Part shown: piece after piece, positions 61,631 to 64,000 of the stretch | Numbering within the stretch: position 1 is the stretch's first letter | Layout of the letters: each line of letters begins with the position of its first letter | From: Chlorobiota bacterium | Lineage (GTDB): Bacteria; Bacteroidota; Bacteroidia; Bacteroidales; F082 | Direction: 5' to 3' | NCBI GenBank assembly: GCA_030596395.1 | Contig: JAUVKF010000005.1 | Location: forward strand, 18,004 to 82,003 | Length of the DNA: 64,000 nucleotides | Made by a program: the position numbers and the translations under genes | Notes under the pieces: generated by a model | The model's database searches: none | What the model saw: the letters and a program-made list of their open reading frames with translations, nothing else | Told to the model about the DNA's origin: nothing

Positions 61631-62323
61631 ATGCTGATTCCAATGAACTTGTACACGTATCTTTCGTTCGCCGTTTCTCCAATACTCATCGTTATTGGTC
61701 TTTTAATCTATCACTATGGATTTGAAATTAAAAAGATATCGAATATTATTAATGCAATCCTGCTGGGGATGATTAGTACAGTGCTGGTTGTCGCAGCAAA
61801 TTATTTAATCGACACCCAGTGGCATGGCAATTATTCAGGCCTTCGCAGACTTCTGTTTTATGTGGTAATCGTTATTGCTTTCAGCGTTGAACTGGGCAAA
61901 TACCTTGTTTTACGGTTTGGCTTTTATAATAAAAAAGACTTCCTGGGTCCGATTGAGGGTGTTATCTACGCCATGTTCATTGGATTGGGTTACTCAATGG
62001 TTGCGGTTGTTTTATTTGCTTATGGAATTATTGGTAAATCGTTGGGAGAATACCAATTGGTGTTTCTGTTTACTTATCCGTTCGTGAATATTGTTTTCGC
62101 TGTTTGTATGGGATTTTTTATCGGGATGGGAAAAATCAGAAAGAACATTTTAATTGATGATGCCACAGGTTTATTAGTTACTATTTTCTTCCATGGGTTA
62201 TATTTCTTTAGTTTTGTTTCACGCGATAATGTATTAATCGGATTTACTTTTATCGGATTTTTATTTATCTCAATAGCCCTCTTCGTAAGAGCTGTTAATC
62301 TGAGAAAAGCACGAGAAGATTAG
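61631..62323 (+). CDS. PrsW-like multipass membrane protein
   Basis: A 230-residue protein with about seven membrane helices. Arrangement resembles PrsW intramembrane metalloproteases: a motif after helix 3 (SVELGK, residues 85-90), the next motif GPIEGVIYAMFIGLGYS (106-122) and a late FFHG (His188). In canonical PrsW the first motif is EExxK and the second ends with an EN pair; here the first Glu is Val86 and the second motif lacks the Glu. It may be divergent or inactive as a protease. Start either 61631 or 61643. Its stop overlaps the convergent dprA stop by four bases. Confidence 0.6.
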   Translation: MLIPMNLYTYLSFAVSPILIVIGLLIYHYGFEIKKISNIINAILLGMISTVLVVAANYLIDTQWHGNYSGLRRLLFYVVIVIAFSVELGKYLVLRFGFYNKKDFLGPIEGVIYAMFIGLGYSMVAVVLFAYGIIGKSLGEYQLVFLFTYPFVNIVFAVCMGFFIGMGKIRKNILIDDATGLLVTIFFHGLYFFSFVSRDNVLIGFTFIGFLFISIALFVRAVNLRKARED

Positions 62324-63417
62324 ACCTTGTAAAGTTTACCGGGCAAGCATTGTACAACTCCTTCAAATTCAAGATTTAATAACGATGCAGCAACTTTTGA
62401 TGCTGACATTTTACTTTTAATCACCAGCTTATCTATACCTATTTCACCGACTCCTTTAATTATCTCCACCAATAAGCGTTCATCGTCAGACATTTGAACA
62501 AACAACTGCTGTTGCGATTTTTTTGACACTTCACGTGAATCCCATCCCATTATGTAAGCAATATCATTACCTGATTCAGCTAAGGCGGCACGATTTGTTT
62601 TAATGAAAAAATTACATCCCTTTGAAACATCATCATTTACCCTTCCGGGAACAGCAAACACATCACGGTTATACGAATTGCCCAATTCAGCAGTTATGAG
62701 GGCACCTCCTTTGCGGTCGGACTCCACCACCACAATTGCATCGCTCATACCTGCCACGATCCTGTTTCGTTTCGGAAAGTTCTCACGGTCGGGGTTGGTA
62801 CCCGACATGAACTCGGTAAGCAATCCACCTTGTTCGAGCATTTTTTCGGCAAGCTTCCTGTTCTGAGCCGGGTATAACCTGTCTAAGCCATGCCCCAAGA
62901 TACCTACTGTTTCAGTCCCGGTTTCAACAGCCTTTCGATGCGCACAACTGTCAATCCCATAAGCCAGTCCACTAATAACCAGCACATCCTTTTCAGCGAG
63001 GGTTTCAACAATTTCCTCACACCTGCTTCGGCCATAATTTGTTGCCCGTCGTGTACCAACGATTGCTACTATCCGGCTGGCATTCAAATTTGATGTGCCT
63101 TTAAAATACAGCATCAGTGGGCCGTCTTCGCAATTAAGTAACCTGGCGGGATAATCGGGATTGGTGTAAAAAAGCGGTGTTATACCGTTTTTCTCAATAT
63201 ACCGTACCTCTTTTTCTGCCCGTTCAAATACATTGTGGTTGACAATACTATTAACTGTTGCGTTTCCGATTCCGGGAATTTTTTTTAACGCCGGTCTTGT
63301 TTCTTTAAAAACCGCCTCAGGGCTTCCACAATAGGCCATCAGCTTTTTACCCGAAATGTCACCGATTCCGGGAATAAGTGTAATTCCAATCTGGTATAGT
63401 AATTCGTTTTCGGGCAT
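62320..63417 (-). CDS. dprA: DNA-processing protein DprA
   Basis: A 365-residue DprA/Smf that loads RecA onto incoming single-stranded DNA during transformation. N-terminal helix-hairpin-helix-like region (GIGDISGKKLMAYCG; KKIPGIGNATV), the Rossmann core (VGTRRATNYGRSRCEEI, SGLAYGIDSCAHRKAVETG, GHGLDRLYPAQN, RNRIVAGMSDAIVVVES) and a C-terminal winged-helix domain (about 300-365). Complete length. Divergent from the glycosyltransferase at the window end. Confidence 0.95.
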   Translation of the reverse strand: MPENELLYQIGITLIPGIGDISGKKLMAYCGSPEAVFKETRPALKKIPGIGNATVNSIVNHNVFERAEKEVRYIEKNGITPLFYTNPDYPARLLNCEDGPLMLYFKGTSNLNASRIVAIVGTRRATNYGRSRCEEIVETLAEKDVLVISGLAYGIDSCAHRKAVETGTETVGILGHGLDRLYPAQNRKLAEKMLEQGGLLTEFMSGTNPDRENFPKRNRIVAGMSDAIVVVESDRKGGALITAELGNSYNRDVFAVPGRVNDDVSKGCNFFIKTNRAALAESGNDIAYIMGWDSREVSKKSQQQLFVQMSDDERLLVEIIKGVGEIGIDKLVIKSKMSASKVAASLLNLEFEGVVQCLPGKLYKV

Positions 63418-63608
63418 TGGGCCAAATTTATAATTAATATCAAATGTATTTTGAAATACGCCATATAATTAGTTTCTTTTTCACCTGAACTTCTTCAAAA
63501 AGTGTTTCAGTCCCGAAGTTTCGGGATGCAAAAACTTTTTTCATCGTTCATGCAAAAAACAATTCAAATTCTAAAGGCACACTTCAAAATACATTTGGTA
63601 TAAATTGA
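63418..63608. other. Divergent gap dprA/glycosyltransferase
   Basis: No gene. It has a hairpin TCCCGAA-GT-TTCGGGA (63511-63526) flanked by near-complementary AAAAAGTGTTT and AAAAACTTTTT, so a longer stem-loop can form. Function unknown. Confidence 0.5.
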
Positions 63609-63616
63609 TAGATTTG
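63609..63616 (+). promoter_or_regulatory. -7 box of the terminal glycosyltransferase gene
   Basis: TAGATTTG matches TAnnTTTG, 9 bases before the proposed TTG start. Confidence 0.4.
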
Positions 63617-63625
63617 CGATAATCA

Positions 63626-64000
63626 TTGGCAAAAAATAAAACAATATTAATTTGCCCGCTCGACTGGGGCCTGGGCCATGCTACCCGCATGGTACCGGTT
63701 ATTGATTTGTTTTTAAAACAAAACGCCAGGGTGATCATCGGCGCAGATAATCGCCCTCTTGCTTATCTACAACAGCGGTTCCCTAAATGTAAGTTCATTC
63801 AGTTTCCGGGTTTTGAGCCATCTTATCCGAAATCAGGCTCAATGGCTGTAGCTATGCTAAAAGCCTTTCCAAAAATGCTGGCAGCAGCAAAATCAGCAAA
63901 CCGTTTCTTACAGGAACTGATCTTTGAAAAAAAAATTGATGTGGTTATTTCCGATAACAGGTATGAATTGCATTCGGAACAAGCTTATACAGTTTTTATC
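63626..64000 (+). CDS. Glycosyltransferase, MurG-like (partial, 5' end)
   Basis: The first 125 codons of a gene cut off by the window end. It starts at a TTG (LAKNKTILICPLDWG); an in-frame stop lies two codons upstream and the next ATG would remove the first beta strand. The stretch CPLDWGLGHATRMVPVID is the N-terminal phosphate-binding turn of a GT-B glycosyltransferase of the GT28/MurG-like kind. Acceptor unknown. Confidence 0.7.
   Translation, partial: MAKNKTILICPLDWGLGHATRMVPVIDLFLKQNARVIIGADNRPLAYLQQRFPKCKFIQFPGFEPSYPKSGSMAVAMLKAFPKMLAAAKSANRFLQELIFEKKIDVVISDNRYELHSEQAYTVFI

Overview
The window is a stretch of chromosome from a member of the Bacteroidota, most likely a Bacteroidales/Marinilabiliales-type or related anaerobic or facultative lineage. 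The evidence is a gliding-motility-associated (CHU_C) C-terminal domain, type IX secretion (T9SS) type A sorting tails, a PorG-like gene beside uppS-bamA-skp, promoters of the Bacteroidota form TTTG-N20-TAnnTTTG, and an absence of Shine-Dalgarno sequences. The DNA is AT-rich and most genes are core housekeeping genes. I saw no rRNA, tRNA, CRISPR array, insertion sequence, prophage or integrase.

Layout. 1-6.9 kb: the tail of guaB, then three periplasmic SurA/parvulin-type folding genes, a MoxR ATPase and an acyltransferase. 7.0-10.8 kb: an aromatic amino acid ammonia-lyase of the Flavobacterium tyrosine-lyase type with a ketoreductase and a ketosynthase, probably part of a flexirubin/aryl-polyene pathway. 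10.9-17.3 kb: birA, rsfS, ftsH, a LUD protein, cdsA-psd (phosphatidylethanolamine route) and a HAD phosphatase. 17.4-20.9 kb: a large T9SS-type surface protein. 21.1-31.9 kb: gapA, lpxH, a purine nucleoside phosphorylase, lpxK, a Nif3-like protein, a zinc-ribbon coiled-coil protein, a metallo-beta-lactamase-fold hydrolase, priA and small genes. 31.9-39 kb: dsbD, tilS and korBA (2-oxoacid:ferredoxin oxidoreductase). 39.3-48.7 kb: ferredoxin, sucA, three tandem FG-GAP/VCBS surface proteins, then sucB. 48.7-51 kb: nadB and a gamma-carbonic-anhydrase-like protein. 51.4-60 kb (minus strand): two Skp/OmpH chaperones, bamA, uppS, a PorG-like gene, nadK, a barrel protein and a CBS protein. 60.4-64 kb: rsgA, a cupin, a PrsW-like membrane protein, dprA and a truncated glycosyltransferase.

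How the genes work together. Envelope biogenesis dominates: outer-membrane protein folding (SurA-like proteins, Skp, BamA, DsbD), lipid A (LpxH, LpxK), phospholipid (CdsA, Psd), undecaprenyl phosphate (UppS) and T9SS (PorG plus four apparent T9SS cargo proteins). Central carbon genes include two ways to oxidise 2-oxoglutarate: ferredoxin-linked KorAB, and NAD-linked SucA/SucB.

Most unusual features. A tandem trio of secreted FG-GAP paralogues lies between sucA and sucB, behind a run of ten C residues, a small inverted repeat and a well-formed promoter. Paralogues 1 and 2 have nearly identical ends but a divergent inner segment. SucB carries an apparent in-frame palindromic-repeat insertion in its linker. 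The intergenic regions carry several kinds of repeats: 7-, 9- and 14-base tandem arrays, a duplicated 160-base block, small GC-rich palindromes, and hairpins with compensatory base changes between convergent genes.
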